Below are positions 50,662 to 60,076 of a stretch of 64,000 nt of DNA, piece by piece. The notes below the pieces were generated by a model. That model was given only the letters and a program-made list of their open reading frames with translations. It did not search any database and was not told the DNA's origin. Position 1 is the stretch's first letter. Every line of letters starts with the position of its first letter. Source of the DNA: Qipengyuania sp. YIM B01966 (GTDB lineage Bacteria; Pseudomonadota; Alphaproteobacteria; Sphingomonadales; Sphingomonadaceae). The stretch lies in the NCBI RefSeq assembly GCF_016461955.1, contig NZ_JADMNM010000006.1, forward strand, positions 62,001 through 126,000, in the 5' to 3' direction. Both the position numbers and the translations under genes were made by a program.

Positions 50662-51081
50662 GTGCTGCTCCATATCGTCGCGCGCGGCAAGATCGCCCGC
50701 ACGCCCGAAGGTGAGCTGGTCGAACGCTATCTCAAACGCATTGCCTGGCCCACGCGGCTGACCGAACTGCCCGAAACCGGCGGCCGGGTGCCCGAGCCGC
50801 TGGCGCCCGCCCGCACGGTGCTGCTCGACGAACGCGGCCGCAATCTGACCTCGGCGCAACTGGCCGACCAGCTTGGCCTGTGGCGCGACGGCGGCGTGCG
50901 CGAAACGCGCTTCGTGCTGGGCGCGGCGGACGGGCATTCGGCTGCCGCGCGTGACAGCGCCGACCTGCTGCTGGCCTTCGGCGCGGCGACCTGGCCGCAT
51001 CTGCTCGCGCGGGCGATGCTGGCCGAACAGCTTTACCGCGCGACCACGATCATCGCCGGGCATCCCTATCACCGCGCCTGA
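50662..51081 (+). CDS. rlmH: 23S rRNA pseudouridine-1915 N3-methyltransferase RlmH
   Basis: A SPOUT methyltransferase of 139 residues acting on helix 69 of 23S rRNA. VLLDERGRNLTSAQLADQL and FVLGAADGHS form the conserved cofactor knot, and the C-terminus ends in EQLYRATTIIAGHPYHR. The start is GTG, a little shorter than usual at the N-terminus. It follows rsfS and precedes an EnvC-like gene by 22 bases. Confidence 0.94.
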   Translation: MLLHIVARGKIARTPEGELVERYLKRIAWPTRLTELPETGGRVPEPLAPARTVLLDERGRNLTSAQLADQLGLWRDGGVRETRFVLGAADGHSAAARDSADLLLAFGAATWPHLLARAMLAEQLYRATTIIAGHPYHRA

Positions 51082-51103
51082 AAATCGGGCACAAGAAGCT
51101 GCA

Positions 51104-52360
51104 ATGACGACGAGGCGGGAGAGGATCGGGGCGCGGGTTGCCGGGCCGGCGCTGGCGGCGCTGCTGCTGGCGGGCGGGCTGGCCGCTGCCGCTTCGGCCA
51201 GCCTTCCCGCTGCCGCCGCGCGGCCCTCGCCGGTGCTGCACAGCCCGGCCGAAACCCGCGCCGCGCTGGCTCAGGCGCAGGTACAGGCGCGCAATGCCGC
51301 CGCGCGCGCGCGCCAGCTTTCGGGGCAGGCCGAGGCTGCGGGGGCCGAGGCTGACCGCACTGCCGCCACGCTCGCCGCACTCGCCGCCGAGGTGCAGCAG
51401 GCCGAGGCCGAGATCGCTGCGGCTGAAGCGCGAATGGCGCTGATCGGCGGGCAGCGCGCCGCGCTCGCCGCCGATCTGGCCCGGCAGCAGGCACCGCTGA
51501 TCAAGCTGACCGCGGCGCTGCAGAACATTGCCCGGCGCCCGGTGTTGCTTGCCGCGCTGCGGCCGGGGGACTTGCGCGAGACGGTCTATCTGCGCGCCGT
51601 GCTCGAAACCGCCGTACCGCATATGCGCCAGCGCACCGCCGCGCTTCAGCGCCAGCTCGACCGGGGCAAGGAGCTGGAGGCCCAAAGCCGCCATGCGCTC
51701 ACCGCCTTGCGCGCCGGCGAAGCCAGCCTGGCTGAGCGCCGCCGCGCGCTGGCCGGTCTCGAGGCGCGTCAACGGTTTGCCGCCGCGGGCGTGCGTAGCA
51801 GCGCCGCGCGCGAGGCCGAGCGCGCTTTGGCGCTGTCGGAAGAGGCGCGCGATCTCGATGCGCTGGTCGGGCAATTGGGGCGCGATGCGGCGCTGCGCGC
51901 GCGGCTGGCGGCGCTGCCCGGCCCGGTCTTGCGCCCGGACCAAGGGGGTGCCGCGCCTGTCGTGGCGGCAGCGCCGACCGATGCACCAACCGGCGCGCCG
52001 GCCCGGTTCCAGCTACCGGTCGCCGGGCGCACGATCGCCGGTTTCGGCAACGTGGACGAGAGCGGACGGCGGACCAGCGGGCTCGCCCTCGCCCCGCGCG
52101 CCGGGGCGCAGGTGGTCGCGCCCGCCGGGGGGCGGATCGCCTTTGCCGGCCCCTATCGCGGCTATGGCCGGATCGTCATCATCGAACATGGCGGCGGCTG
52201 GGCGAGCCTCGTCACCGGGCTCGGCGAGACCCGCATGACGGTCGGTCAGAGCGTGGTGGCCGGCGCGCCGATCGGCCGGGCTGGCGGGCAGCGACCGGTG
52301 ATCCGGCTGGAATTGCGGCAGGGCGCCACCCCGGTCGACCCGCTGCAGCATCTGCGCTGA
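51104..52360 (+). CDS. EnvC-like murein hydrolase activator (degenerate M23)
   Basis: A 418-residue exported protein. A signal/anchor (LAALLLAGGLAAAASAS) is followed by a long alanine-rich coiled coil (about residues 50-270) and a C-terminal LytM domain. The zinc ligands are lost: the usual HxxxD site reads SGLALAPRAGAQ and the HxH site reads IRLELRQG. This is the pattern of EnvC, a non-catalytic activator of amidases. ctpA follows after 87 bases. Confidence 0.85.
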   Translation: MTTRRERIGARVAGPALAALLLAGGLAAAASASLPAAAARPSPVLHSPAETRAALAQAQVQARNAAARARQLSGQAEAAGAEADRTAATLAALAAEVQQAEAEIAAAEARMALIGGQRAALAADLARQQAPLIKLTAALQNIARRPVLLAALRPGDLRETVYLRAVLETAVPHMRQRTAALQRQLDRGKELEAQSRHALTALRAGEASLAERRRALAGLEARQRFAAAGVRSSAAREAERALALSEEARDLDALVGQLGRDAALRARLAALPGPVLRPDQGGAAPVVAAAPTDAPTGAPARFQLPVAGRTIAGFGNVDESGRRTSGLALAPRAGAQVVAPAGGRIAFAGPYRGYGRIVIIEHGGGWASLVTGLGETRMTVGQSVVAGAPIGRAGGQRPVIRLELRQGATPVDPLQHLR

Positions 52361-52447
52361 CCGGCGCATAAGCGACGCAGAAGGTTCCTCATCTTCCGTT
52401 CACCGCCGCGAACGGATAGAGAGGCGCGCGATGGAGATGACCCGCCG

Positions 52448-53803
52448 ATGAAATTTGCCGCTTTTGCCCGCAGTGCCGCCCTGGTCACGGCGGCCGCGCT
52501 GATCCCTGTCACCACCACCGCCATGGCGCAGGTCGATGGCCGCGCGGGCCCGGAATTCGCCAAGCTGTTCGCGGTCTATCAGCGGGTGAAGGCGTCCTAT
52601 GTCGATCCGGTGGACGATCAGAAGCTGATCCGCGGCGCGATTGACGGGATGCTCGCCAGCCTCGATCCGCATTCCGCGTTTCTCGATGGCGGCGACCTCC
52701 AGCGGCTCGAGACCATGATCGACGGCAATTATTCCGGCCTCGGCCTGTCGGTCATCCAGGAAGACGGCGCCGTCAAGGTGATCGCCCCGTTCCGCGGCAG
52801 CCCGGCCGACCGTGCCGGCGTCAAGGCCGGCGATTACATCACCCACCTCGACGGCAAGCTGATCTATGGCGGCAGCCTGGATGAAGCCGTCAGCCAGATG
52901 CGCGGCGCGGCCGGCACCTCGATCCGGCTGACGATCTTCCGCGCCGGCCGCGAGGAACCATTCGACGTCACCGTCACGCGCGGGGTGATCGAGCTCGAGC
53001 CGGTGACGCACAAGCTCGAAAGCGGACGGATCGGCGTCATCACCGTCAACGAATTCAGCCGCGATGTCGGCGCCGATGTGCTGTCCTCTTATGAGGCGCT
53101 GGTGCGCGAGGCGGGCGGCGAGCTTGCCGGGCTGGTGCTGGATATGCGGCAGAACCCCGGCGGCAGCCTCGACGAGGCGGTGGCGCTCAGCGACCTGTTC
53201 CTCGCCGAAGGGCAGATCGTGTCGCAGCGTGGCCGGGTGCGGGGCGAGAATATCAGCTACGACGCCGAAAGCGCGTTTCCCGGCGTGATTGCCGAGAATG
53301 TCCCGCTGATCGTGCTGATCGATGCCGGGTCCGCCTCGGCTTCCGAGATCGTTGCCGGCGCGCTGAAGGATCACCGCCGCGCGCTGGTGATGGGCGATCG
53401 CAGCTTCGGCAAGGGCAGCGTGCAGTCGCTGCTGCCGCTTGGCAATGACGCCGCGCTCAAGCTGACCACGGCGCGCTATTACACGCCGTCGGGCCATTCG
53501 GTGCAGGAAGGCGGCATTCGCCCCGACATCGCCGTCCCGCAGCTGTCCGATCCCGACCGCGAGCGGCGCAGCCGCTTTGCCCTGCGTGAAGCGGATCTGC
53601 GCGGCCATCTGGTCAACGAACTGGCGCTGGCCGACGACGCGCTCGAGCAGGACCGCGCCGATGATCCGCGCTTCCGCCAGACCGCGCAGCAATTGAAGGA
53701 GCAGGGGATCGAGGACTTCCAGCTCCATTATGCGCTGCAGACGCTACGCCGCACCGCGCCGGGCACTCCGGCCCCGCCGCGCGCCGCGACAACGCGGCGG
53801 TGA
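52448..53803 (+). CDS. ctpA: S41 family carboxyl-terminal processing peptidase
   Basis: A periplasmic serine/lysine protease of 451 residues. It has a signal peptide (MKFAAFARSAALVTAAALIP), a PDZ domain (LSVIQEDGAVKVIAPFRGSP, AGVKAGDYI), and the S41 core with LDMRQNPGGSLDEAV, catalytic serine in DAGSASASEIVAGAL and lysine in FGKGSVQSLLPL. It may process envelope proteins. The EnvC-like gene lies just upstream, a pairing common in alphaproteobacteria. The stop is one base from dsbB. Confidence 0.94.
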   Translation: MKFAAFARSAALVTAAALIPVTTTAMAQVDGRAGPEFAKLFAVYQRVKASYVDPVDDQKLIRGAIDGMLASLDPHSAFLDGGDLQRLETMIDGNYSGLGLSVIQEDGAVKVIAPFRGSPADRAGVKAGDYITHLDGKLIYGGSLDEAVSQMRGAAGTSIRLTIFRAGREEPFDVTVTRGVIELEPVTHKLESGRIGVITVNEFSRDVGADVLSSYEALVREAGGELAGLVLDMRQNPGGSLDEAVALSDLFLAEGQIVSQRGRVRGENISYDAESAFPGVIAENVPLIVLIDAGSASASEIVAGALKDHRRALVMGDRSFGKGSVQSLLPLGNDAALKLTTARYYTPSGHSVQEGGIRPDIAVPQLSDPDRERRSRFALREADLRGHLVNELALADDALEQDRADDPRFRQTAQQLKEQGIEDFQLHYALQTLRRTAPGTPAPPRAATTRR

Positions 53804-53804
53804 G

Positions 53805-54296
53805 ATGATGCTGGCCGGCCCTGACCGCGCGCTGCGCCCCGCCCAGGCGCTGGCGCTGGCCGTGCCCGCCGCGCTGCTCGGCGGCGCCTATATCGGGCAA
53901 TATGTCTTCGGGCTCTATCCGTGCGAAATGTGCTGGTGGCAGCGTTACCCGCATTTCGCGGCGCTGGCGCTGGGGCTGATTGCGCTCGCCGCACCGCACA
54001 GGCGGCTATGGCTGGGCGCGGCGGCGCTGGCGCTGCTGGTGTCGGGCGCGATCGGGGCGTTTCATGCCGGGGTCGAATATGGCTGGTGGCAGGGGATCAC
54101 CCCGTGCGCCTCGACCGCTGCGGCCGGTGGCGATCCGCTCGACGCGATCATGAACGCGCCGCTGGTCCGCTGCGATCAGGCGCCATGGACGCTGGCCGGC
54201 ATCTCGCTGGCGGGGTTCAATTTCCTCATTTCCACCGCCGCGGGACTGGCAATCCTCGGCGTGCTGGCCCGGACAGGAGCGCGAGATCATGGCTGA
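53805..54296 (+). CDS. dsbB: Disulfide bond formation protein B
   Basis: An inner-membrane quinone-linked oxidase for DsbA. The 163-residue protein has four hydrophobic segments, the first active-site pair CEMC (Cys40, Cys43) and the second pair in CASTAAAGGDP ... PLVRC. Two ATGs are adjacent; I use the first. The gene begins one base after the ctpA stop and overlaps coq7 by eight bases. Confidence 0.9.
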   Translation: MMLAGPDRALRPAQALALAVPAALLGGAYIGQYVFGLYPCEMCWWQRYPHFAALALGLIALAAPHRRLWLGAAALALLVSGAIGAFHAGVEYGWWQGITPCASTAAAGGDPLDAIMNAPLVRCDQAPWTLAGISLAGFNFLISTAAGLAILGVLARTGARDHG

Positions 54297-54828
54297 AACA
54301 CAGGCTGCGCGCGAAGCGGCGCTTCAACGCATGGTTCGCGTCGATCAGGCGGGCGAATATGGCGCGACGCGGATCTATGCCGGGCAATTGGCGGTAATCG
54401 GCGATCGCGGCCCTCATGCCGCCAAGATCGCCGCGATGGCCGCGCAGGAGGCCGAACATCGCCGGCGGTTCGATGCGCTGATGGCCCGGCGCGGCGTGCG
54501 CCCCACCGCGCTGCAGCCGCTCTGGTCGGTCGCGGGCTACGCGCTAGGCGTGGCCACTGCGCTGATCGGCCCTGAAGCGGCGATGGCCTGCACTGCTGCG
54601 GTCGAGGAAGAGATCGACCGGCATTATACCGCTCAGCTGGACGATCTGGCCGAAAAGGGCGACGATCCTGACCTCGCCGCAATGGTCGAGGAATTCCGCG
54701 AGGAAGAGCGCGAGCACCGCGAAACCGCGCTCGCCGCCGGGGCCGAGCGCGCGCCGGCCTATCCGCTGCTGTCGGGCATGATACGGCTGGGGTGCCGCGC
54801 GGCCATCCGCCTGTCGGAACGGGTCTGA
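54289..54828 (+). CDS. coq7: Demethoxyubiquinone hydroxylase (COQ7)
   Basis: A membrane-associated diiron enzyme that hydroxylates demethoxyubiquinone in ubiquinone synthesis. The 179-residue protein carries the diiron ligands in two ExxH-type motifs: RVDQAGEYGATRIYAGQ with AAQEAEHRRRF, and AAVEEEIDRHY with EEEREHRETAL. It overlaps dsbB by eight bases, consistent with one transcript for envelope redox and quinone functions. Confidence 0.94.
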   Translation: MAETQAAREAALQRMVRVDQAGEYGATRIYAGQLAVIGDRGPHAAKIAAMAAQEAEHRRRFDALMARRGVRPTALQPLWSVAGYALGVATALIGPEAAMACTAAVEEEIDRHYTAQLDDLAEKGDDPDLAAMVEEFREEEREHRETALAAGAERAPAYPLLSGMIRLGCRAAIRLSERV

Positions 54829-54898
54829 GCGGACAGGGTTCATTTCACACGAGGTTCAGCGCCGCCGGCCCACTATGCCCGCGATCGAAAGGACATTT

Positions 54899-55486
54899 AT
54901 GAAACGTCTCGCTCTCGCTTTGGGCTTTGCCGCATCCGCACTGATTGCATCGCCGACTCTCGCGCAGAGCGCGGCTGGCGACCGGGTAAAGATGGTCGTA
55001 GTCTATGGCGACGACCCGGCGCCGGTGGCCGAGGGTGACGAGATCGTGGTCGTCGCGCGGATGCCCGAAAATGACCGGTTCCGCATTCCCGAAGCGCTGC
55101 GGTTCAGCGACGACCCGGCGAACATGGCCTGGGCACAGCGGGTCGAACGGCTGGAGATGATCGGCGCGTTCGGCCAATTGTCGTGCTCGACCGCCGGGGC
55201 GGGCGGTTTCACTGGGTGCACCGAGCAGCTGATCCGCCAGGCCTATGGCGAGCGGGCGACTTCGGGCGAGGTGCGGTTCAGCCAGCTGATCGCCGCCGCC
55301 CGCGCCGAACGCCTTTCGACCATCGACGAAGCTGCCCGCGCCGAACAGGAACGGGTCGAACAGATCGAGCGCGAATATATGGAGCGGCTGGCGCGCGAGG
55401 CTGCCGGCCCTGCACCGGCCGCCGCACCGCCAACAAGCGAGCGCGCGCCCCGCGATGTCCCGCCGCTGGCGCAGCCGCCGCAATAA
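54899..55486 (+). CDS. Exported protein of unknown function
   Basis: A 195-residue protein with a good signal peptide (MKRLALALGFAASALIASP, cut near LAQ-SA). The mature part includes GDEIVVVARMPENDRFRIPE, two cysteines (QLSCSTAG, FTGCTEQ) that may form a disulfide, and a charged helix with a proline-rich tail. I do not recognise a family. The ATG has GAAAGGA just upstream, which decides the start over one eight codons earlier. It lies between coq7 and the polysaccharide genes. Confidence 0.7.
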   Translation: MKRLALALGFAASALIASPTLAQSAAGDRVKMVVVYGDDPAPVAEGDEIVVVARMPENDRFRIPEALRFSDDPANMAWAQRVERLEMIGAFGQLSCSTAGAGGFTGCTEQLIRQAYGERATSGEVRFSQLIAAARAERLSTIDEAARAEQERVEQIEREYMERLAREAAGPAPAAAPPTSERAPRDVPPLAQPPQ

Positions 55487-55554
55487 TCCGCTGCCATGGG
55501 GGCGGCCGATTAAGGCAAAGACAGCGTTAACCCGTTGCCGCTATGGCAGCGCGC

Positions 55555-56679
55555 ATGAGCGCGAAGCCCAAGGTTCTCACCGTCTTCGGCACAAGGCCAG
55601 AAGCGATCAAGCTGTTCCCGCTGGTCCACTCGCTTGAACGCGACGGCCGGATGGCGAGCCGCGTCTGCGTGACCGCGCAGCATCGCGGGATGCTCGACCA
55701 GGTGCTCGACGTGGCGGGCCTGGTGCCCGATCACGATCTCGACGTGATGCGCCCCGACCAGACGCTCGACGCGCTGACCGCAGCTCTCCTGACCGGGATC
55801 GGCGGCGTGCTCGATGCCGAACAGCCGCAATGGGTGGTGGTGCAGGGCGACACCGCGACCGCGATGGCGGGCGCGATGGCCGCCTATTACCGCAAGATTC
55901 CCGTCGCCCATGTCGAGGCGGGGCTGCGTAGCGGCAATATCTATCACCCATGGCCCGAAGAGGTGAACCGCAAGATCATCGGCGCGATTGCCCGGCTGCA
56001 TTGCGCGCCGACCGAAACCGCCGCCCAGGCGCTGCTGGCCGAAAATGTTGCGCCGGGCGCCGTCCATGTGACCGGCAACACGGTGATCGACGCGTTGCAT
56101 TGGGTGACCGCACGAATCGCCGCCGAACCGGGGCTGGCTGACGTCATGACGCCGCTCGCCGCGCGCTTTTCCGGCAAGCGCATCCTTGGCGTCACCTCGC
56201 ACCGGCGCGAAAATTTTGGCGGCGGAATGGAAGCGATTGCCGAGGCGATTGCCACGTTGGCCGAGCGGCCCGATGTGGCGGTAATTTTCCCGGTCCACCT
56301 CAACCCGAATGTCCGCGCGGTGATGAATGCGCGGCTGGCGGGACTGGACAACGTCGCGCTGATCGAACCGCTCGATTATCCAAATTTCGCCCGCCTGCTC
56401 GACGTCTCGACGGTGATGCTGAGCGATAGCGGCGGGGTGCAGGAAGAGGCGCCGGCGCTGGGCAAGCCGGTGCTGGTGATGCGTGAGACGACCGAACGCC
56501 CCGAAGGGATCGAAGCCGGCACCGCCCGGCTGGTCGGCACCGATAGCGCGCGGATCGTTGCCGAAACCAGCCGCCTGCTCGACGACCCGGTCGCCTACAC
56601 CGCCATGTCGCGGGCGCACAATCCGTTCGGTGACGGGCAGTCCGCCCAGCGCATCGTCAATCTGCTCGCCGCCGGATAG
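55555..56679 (+). CDS. wecB: UDP-N-acetylglucosamine 2-epimerase (non-hydrolysing)
   Basis: Interconverts UDP-GlcNAc and UDP-ManNAc. The family run VLTVFGTRPEAIKLFPLV at the N-terminus, VVVQGDTATAMAGAMAAYY, VAHVEAGLRSGNIYHPWPEE, TSHRRENFGGGM and LSDSGGVQEEAPALGKPVLV are all present. About 374 residues. Together with wecC it would make UDP-ManNAcA for a surface glycan. An ATG four codons upstream is also possible. It opens the polysaccharide locus. Confidence 0.95.
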   Translation: MSAKPKVLTVFGTRPEAIKLFPLVHSLERDGRMASRVCVTAQHRGMLDQVLDVAGLVPDHDLDVMRPDQTLDALTAALLTGIGGVLDAEQPQWVVVQGDTATAMAGAMAAYYRKIPVAHVEAGLRSGNIYHPWPEEVNRKIIGAIARLHCAPTETAAQALLAENVAPGAVHVTGNTVIDALHWVTARIAAEPGLADVMTPLAARFSGKRILGVTSHRRENFGGGMEAIAEAIATLAERPDVAVIFPVHLNPNVRAVMNARLAGLDNVALIEPLDYPNFARLLDVSTVMLSDSGGVQEEAPALGKPVLVMRETTERPEGIEAGTARLVGTDSARIVAETSRLLDDPVAYTAMSRAHNPFGDGQSAQRIVNLLAAG

Positions 56680-56685
56680 CGACGC

Positions 56686-57687
56686 TCATGCGTGCGAATG
56701 GTAGCCGCGATACCAGTCGACGAAACGCGGGAACCCCTCTTCGACACTCGTGGTCGGCGCATAGCCCATGTCGCGCGCGATGGCGTCAATATCGGCGTAG
56801 GTGCCCGGCACGTCGCCGGGCTGCATCGGCAGCATCTCGATCTCGGCCTTGCGGCCGCACGCCTGTTCGATGATGCCGATGACGCGGGTCAGCTCGACCG
56901 GCTGGTTGTTGCCGATATTGTAGATCGCGTGGGGGGCGCTGCTGCCGCCGGGCTTGGCCGCGCCATCATCGGCGGGCGGCCGGTCGAGACAGGCGATGAC
57001 CCCCGCGACGATGTCGTCGATATAGGTGAAATCGCGCTGCATCCTGCCGTGATTGAACACCGGGATCGGCTCGCCGCGCAGGATTTTCGAGGTGAAGATC
57101 CACGGCATCATGTCGGGCCGGCCCCACGGGCCATAGACCGTGAAGAAGCGCAGGCCGGTCAGCGGTATGCGGTAGAGATGGGCGTAGGATTCGCTCAGCA
57201 GTTCGTCCGCCTTCTTGGTCGCGGCGTAGAGCGAGAAGGGATGATCGACCCGGTCCTCGACGCTGAAGGGCACCTTGTCATTGCCGCCATATACCGAGCT
57301 TGAACTGGCATAGACCATCAGCGTCCCCGGCCGCGCGCGGGCGATTTCGAGCAGGTTGAGATGGCCGACGAGGTTAGACTGGACATAGGCGTGCGGGTTC
57401 TCGAGCGAATAGCGCACGCCTGCCTGCGCCCCGAGATGCAAGATGGCATCGAACGCTTGCGCGCCGAGCGCGCGTGCCAGCGCCTCGCGATCGGCGAAAT
57501 CGACCTCGATGAAAGTAAAGCGCTCTTCCGCCGCCGCCTCGACAGCGGCGAGCCGCGCACGCTTCAGGGGCACGGGATAGTAATCGTTCAGATTGTCGAT
57601 GCCGACCACGCTGTCACCGCGGGCCAGCAGCGCGCGGGCTGCTGCCGCGCCGATGAAGCCGGCAACCCCCGTTATCAGGACCTTCAT
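56686..57687 (-). CDS. NAD-dependent UDP-sugar 4-epimerase (UDP-glucuronate type), copy 1
   Basis: A short-chain epimerase of 333 residues. GVAGFIGAAAARALLARGD is the NAD-binding GxxGxxG motif and YAATKK holds the catalytic tyrosine and lysine. RFFTVYGPWGRPDMMPWIFT and FNHGRMQRDFTYIDDIVAG are the CapI-like UDP-glucuronate 4-epimerase signatures. It is convergent with wecB and diverges from wecC. A second copy lies about 2.4 kb further on. Confidence 0.88.
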   Translation of the reverse strand: MKVLITGVAGFIGAAAARALLARGDSVVGIDNLNDYYPVPLKRARLAAVEAAAEERFTFIEVDFADREALARALGAQAFDAILHLGAQAGVRYSLENPHAYVQSNLVGHLNLLEIARARPGTLMVYASSSSVYGGNDKVPFSVEDRVDHPFSLYAATKKADELLSESYAHLYRIPLTGLRFFTVYGPWGRPDMMPWIFTSKILRGEPIPVFNHGRMQRDFTYIDDIVAGVIACLDRPPADDGAAKPGGSSAPHAIYNIGNNQPVELTRVIGIIEQACGRKAEIEMLPMQPGDVPGTYADIDAIARDMGYAPTTSVEEGFPRFVDWYRGYHSHA

Positions 57688-57773
57688 TGCGTAACCCCGC
57701 CTATCGCCTACCGAGAATGTTTACTCTCGCGCGCTAGCGGGACATGGGCGGATTTTCCAATAGCGGGTGGACC

Positions 57774-59027
57774 ATGCGCGAAGATAACAAGCCTTCGGTG
57801 GCGGTGATCGGCCTTGGCTATATCGGCCTGCCGACCGCGGCGGTGATTGCCCGCTCGGGCTGCCAGGTGACCGGGGTCGACATTTCGCAGGCGGTGGTCG
57901 ACACGATCAATCGCGGCGAAATCCACATCGAGGAGGCCGATCTCGACGGGTTAGTGCAGGCGGTGGTCCAGCGCGACAGCCTGCGCGCCGCGACCGAGGT
58001 CGCGCCGGCCGAGGTGTTCGTCATCGCCGTGCCGACGCCCTTTGCCAGGGACGGGCAGCATACGCCCGACGTCTCCTATGTGATGGACGCCGCACGCGCC
58101 GTCGCCAGCGTGCTGAAGCGGGGCGACACGGTCATTCTCGAATCGACTTCGCCCGTCGGCACGACCGAGGCGATGCGCGATCTCATGGCCGAAATGCGCC
58201 CCGATCTCGCCTTCCCCGGCCTTGCCGAGGGGACACCGGACGTATCGCTCGCTTATTGCCCCGAGCGCGTGTTGCCGGGCCGCATCCTCGAGGAACTGAC
58301 CAATAACGACCGCTCGATCGGCGGGATCACGCCGCGCTGTGCAAGGAAGGCGCTGGCTTTCTACAAGCTGTTCGTGCGCGGCACCTGCGTCACCACCGAT
58401 GCGCGCAGCGCCGAAATGACCAAGCTGGTCGAAAACGCCTTTCGCGACGTCAACATCGCCTTTGCCAACGAACTGAGCATGATCGCCGACCGCATGGGGC
58501 TCGACGTGTGGGAGGTGATCCGCCTCGCCAACCGGCATCCCCGGGTCAACATCCTCCAGCCGGGCCCCGGCGTCGGCGGCCATTGCATCGCGGTCGACCC
58601 CTGGTTCATCGTCCACGGCGCGCCTGACGAAGCGCGGATCATCCGCACCGCGCGCGAGGTCAACGATGCCAAAATGCATCACGTGATCGCGCGCGCCAGG
58701 GCACTGGTGGACGCGCATCCGGCGGCAAAGGTCGGCTGCCTCGGCCTCGCCTTCAAACCCAATATCGACGATTTCCGCGAAAGCCCGGCGCGCTTTGTCG
58801 CCGCCAGCCTCGCGCGGGAATATGGCGAGCGCGTGCAGGTCGTCGAACCCTATGCCAGCGCGCTACCGGTGGAGTTTTCGGGCACCGGCGCCACGCTGGT
58901 TGATATCGACACCGCGCTGGAGGAATGCGGCGTGCTGATCCTGCTGGTCGATCACGACGTGTTCCGCGTGGTGCCCGCCGACGAACGCGGCGGCGCGGCG
59001 GTCTATGATACGCGGGGGGTATGGTGA
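57774..59027 (+). CDS. wecC: UDP-N-acetyl-D-mannosamine dehydrogenase
   Basis: Oxidises UDP-ManNAc to UDP-ManNAcA with NAD. VAVIGLGYIGLPTAAVIARSG is the N-terminal NAD site, VIAVPTPF and ESTSPVGTTEAMRDL follow, and PGPGVGGHCIAVDPWFIV holds the catalytic cysteine. LGLAFKPNIDDFRESPA lies in the C-terminal domain. I start at MREDNKPSVAVIG. The wecB-epimerase-wecC arrangement fits ManNAcA synthesis for a capsule or O-antigen. Confidence 0.93.
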   Translation: MREDNKPSVAVIGLGYIGLPTAAVIARSGCQVTGVDISQAVVDTINRGEIHIEEADLDGLVQAVVQRDSLRAATEVAPAEVFVIAVPTPFARDGQHTPDVSYVMDAARAVASVLKRGDTVILESTSPVGTTEAMRDLMAEMRPDLAFPGLAEGTPDVSLAYCPERVLPGRILEELTNNDRSIGGITPRCARKALAFYKLFVRGTCVTTDARSAEMTKLVENAFRDVNIAFANELSMIADRMGLDVWEVIRLANRHPRVNILQPGPGVGGHCIAVDPWFIVHGAPDEARIIRTAREVNDAKMHHVIARARALVDAHPAAKVGCLGLAFKPNIDDFRESPARFVAASLAREYGERVQVVEPYASALPVEFSGTGATLVDIDTALEECGVLILLVDHDVFRVVPADERGGAAVYDTRGVW

Positions 59028-59045
59028 ACCGGTGCAGCAGCGCGG

Positions 59046-60059
59046 TCAGATCTGGTAATATTCGCGATACCAGCCGACGAACGCATTGATCCCGTCGCGC
59101 ACATCGGTTTGCGGGCGATAGCCGGTGAGGTTCATCAGTAACTGGGCATCGGCCCAGGTCGCGGCGACGTCGCCCTGCTGCAGATCCATGTAATTGCGAA
59201 TAGCCTTGCGGCCGCACTCCCGCTCGATCGCATCGACAAAATCTTCCAGCCGCACCGTGTCGCTATTTCCGATATTCACCACCCGAAAGGGCGCGGCCGA
59301 TGACAGGCTGTCCCATTCGGGAATATCGGCCGGCGTTTCAGGGGCTACCGGCGGGGTATCGATCAGCAGCCGGATGGCGCGCACCAGATCTTCGACATAG
59401 GTAAAATCCCGGTACATATCCCCGTGATTGTAGATATCGATCGGCGTCCCCTCGAGGATGCCCTTGGTGAATTTGAACAGCGCCATGTCCGGCCGGCCCC
59501 ACGGTCCATAGACGGTAAAGAACCGGAACATGGTCACCGGCAGGTTCCACAGATGGGCATAGGAATGGCCCATCGCTTCGGTCGCCTTCTTGGTCGCGGC
59601 ATAGAAAGTCAGCGGGGAATCGGCTTTCTGGCGTTCATCGAACGGCATGGTCTCGTTGGCACCATAGACCGAACTGGTCGACGCCATCAGCAGATGCTCG
59701 ACGCCCTGTTCACGCGCGCATTCCATGACGTTGAAGGTGCCAACCAGATTGGCGTCAAGATATGCGCGGGGGTTGTCGATACTGTAGCGCACTCCGGCTT
59801 GCGCCGCGAGATGCACGATCACGTCGGGGCGCGTCTCCATGCACAGGGAACGCAGCCGCTCGGCATCTTCCAGCATCCCCACATGGGCCGAAAAATGCTG
59901 GTGCTGGAGCAGCATCTGATGCCGCCGCTCCTTGATCCTGACGTCGTAATAATCGGTCATCCCGTCGTAACCGACAACGGCGAATCCCTCCTTCAGCAGC
60001 AGCTGCGCAAGGTGATAGCCAATGAACCCGGCCGAACCGGTGACCAACACCGTGCGCAT
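59046..60059 (-). CDS. NAD-dependent UDP-sugar 4-epimerase (UDP-glucuronate type), copy 2
   Basis: A short-chain epimerase of about 337 residues resembling CapI and UDP-glucuronate 4-epimerases. LVTGSAGFIGYHLAQLLLKEG, FYAATKKATEAM, RFFTVYGPWGRPDMALFKFT and IYNHGDMYRDFTYVEDLV are clear. I start at MRTVLVTGSAGFIG; a GTG seven codons upstream overlaps the dehydrogenase stop as GTGA and may be used. It lies directly after a TviB-like dehydrogenase on the same strand, suggesting conversion of the uronic acid it makes. Confidence 0.88.
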   Translation of the reverse strand: MRTVLVTGSAGFIGYHLAQLLLKEGFAVVGYDGMTDYYDVRIKERRHQMLLQHQHFSAHVGMLEDAERLRSLCMETRPDVIVHLAAQAGVRYSIDNPRAYLDANLVGTFNVMECAREQGVEHLLMASTSSVYGANETMPFDERQKADSPLTFYAATKKATEAMGHSYAHLWNLPVTMFRFFTVYGPWGRPDMALFKFTKGILEGTPIDIYNHGDMYRDFTYVEDLVRAIRLLIDTPPVAPETPADIPEWDSLSSAAPFRVVNIGNSDTVRLEDFVDAIERECGRKAIRNYMDLQQGDVAATWADAQLLMNLTGYRPQTDVRDGINAFVGWYREYYQI

Positions 60060-60076
60060 CGTCTCGTTAGCGGCAG

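Noticed and set aside
55508-55530. TTAA pair upstream of wecB considered as a CtrA box
   Set aside because: The spacing is 13 bases rather than 7, and no half-site extension fits.
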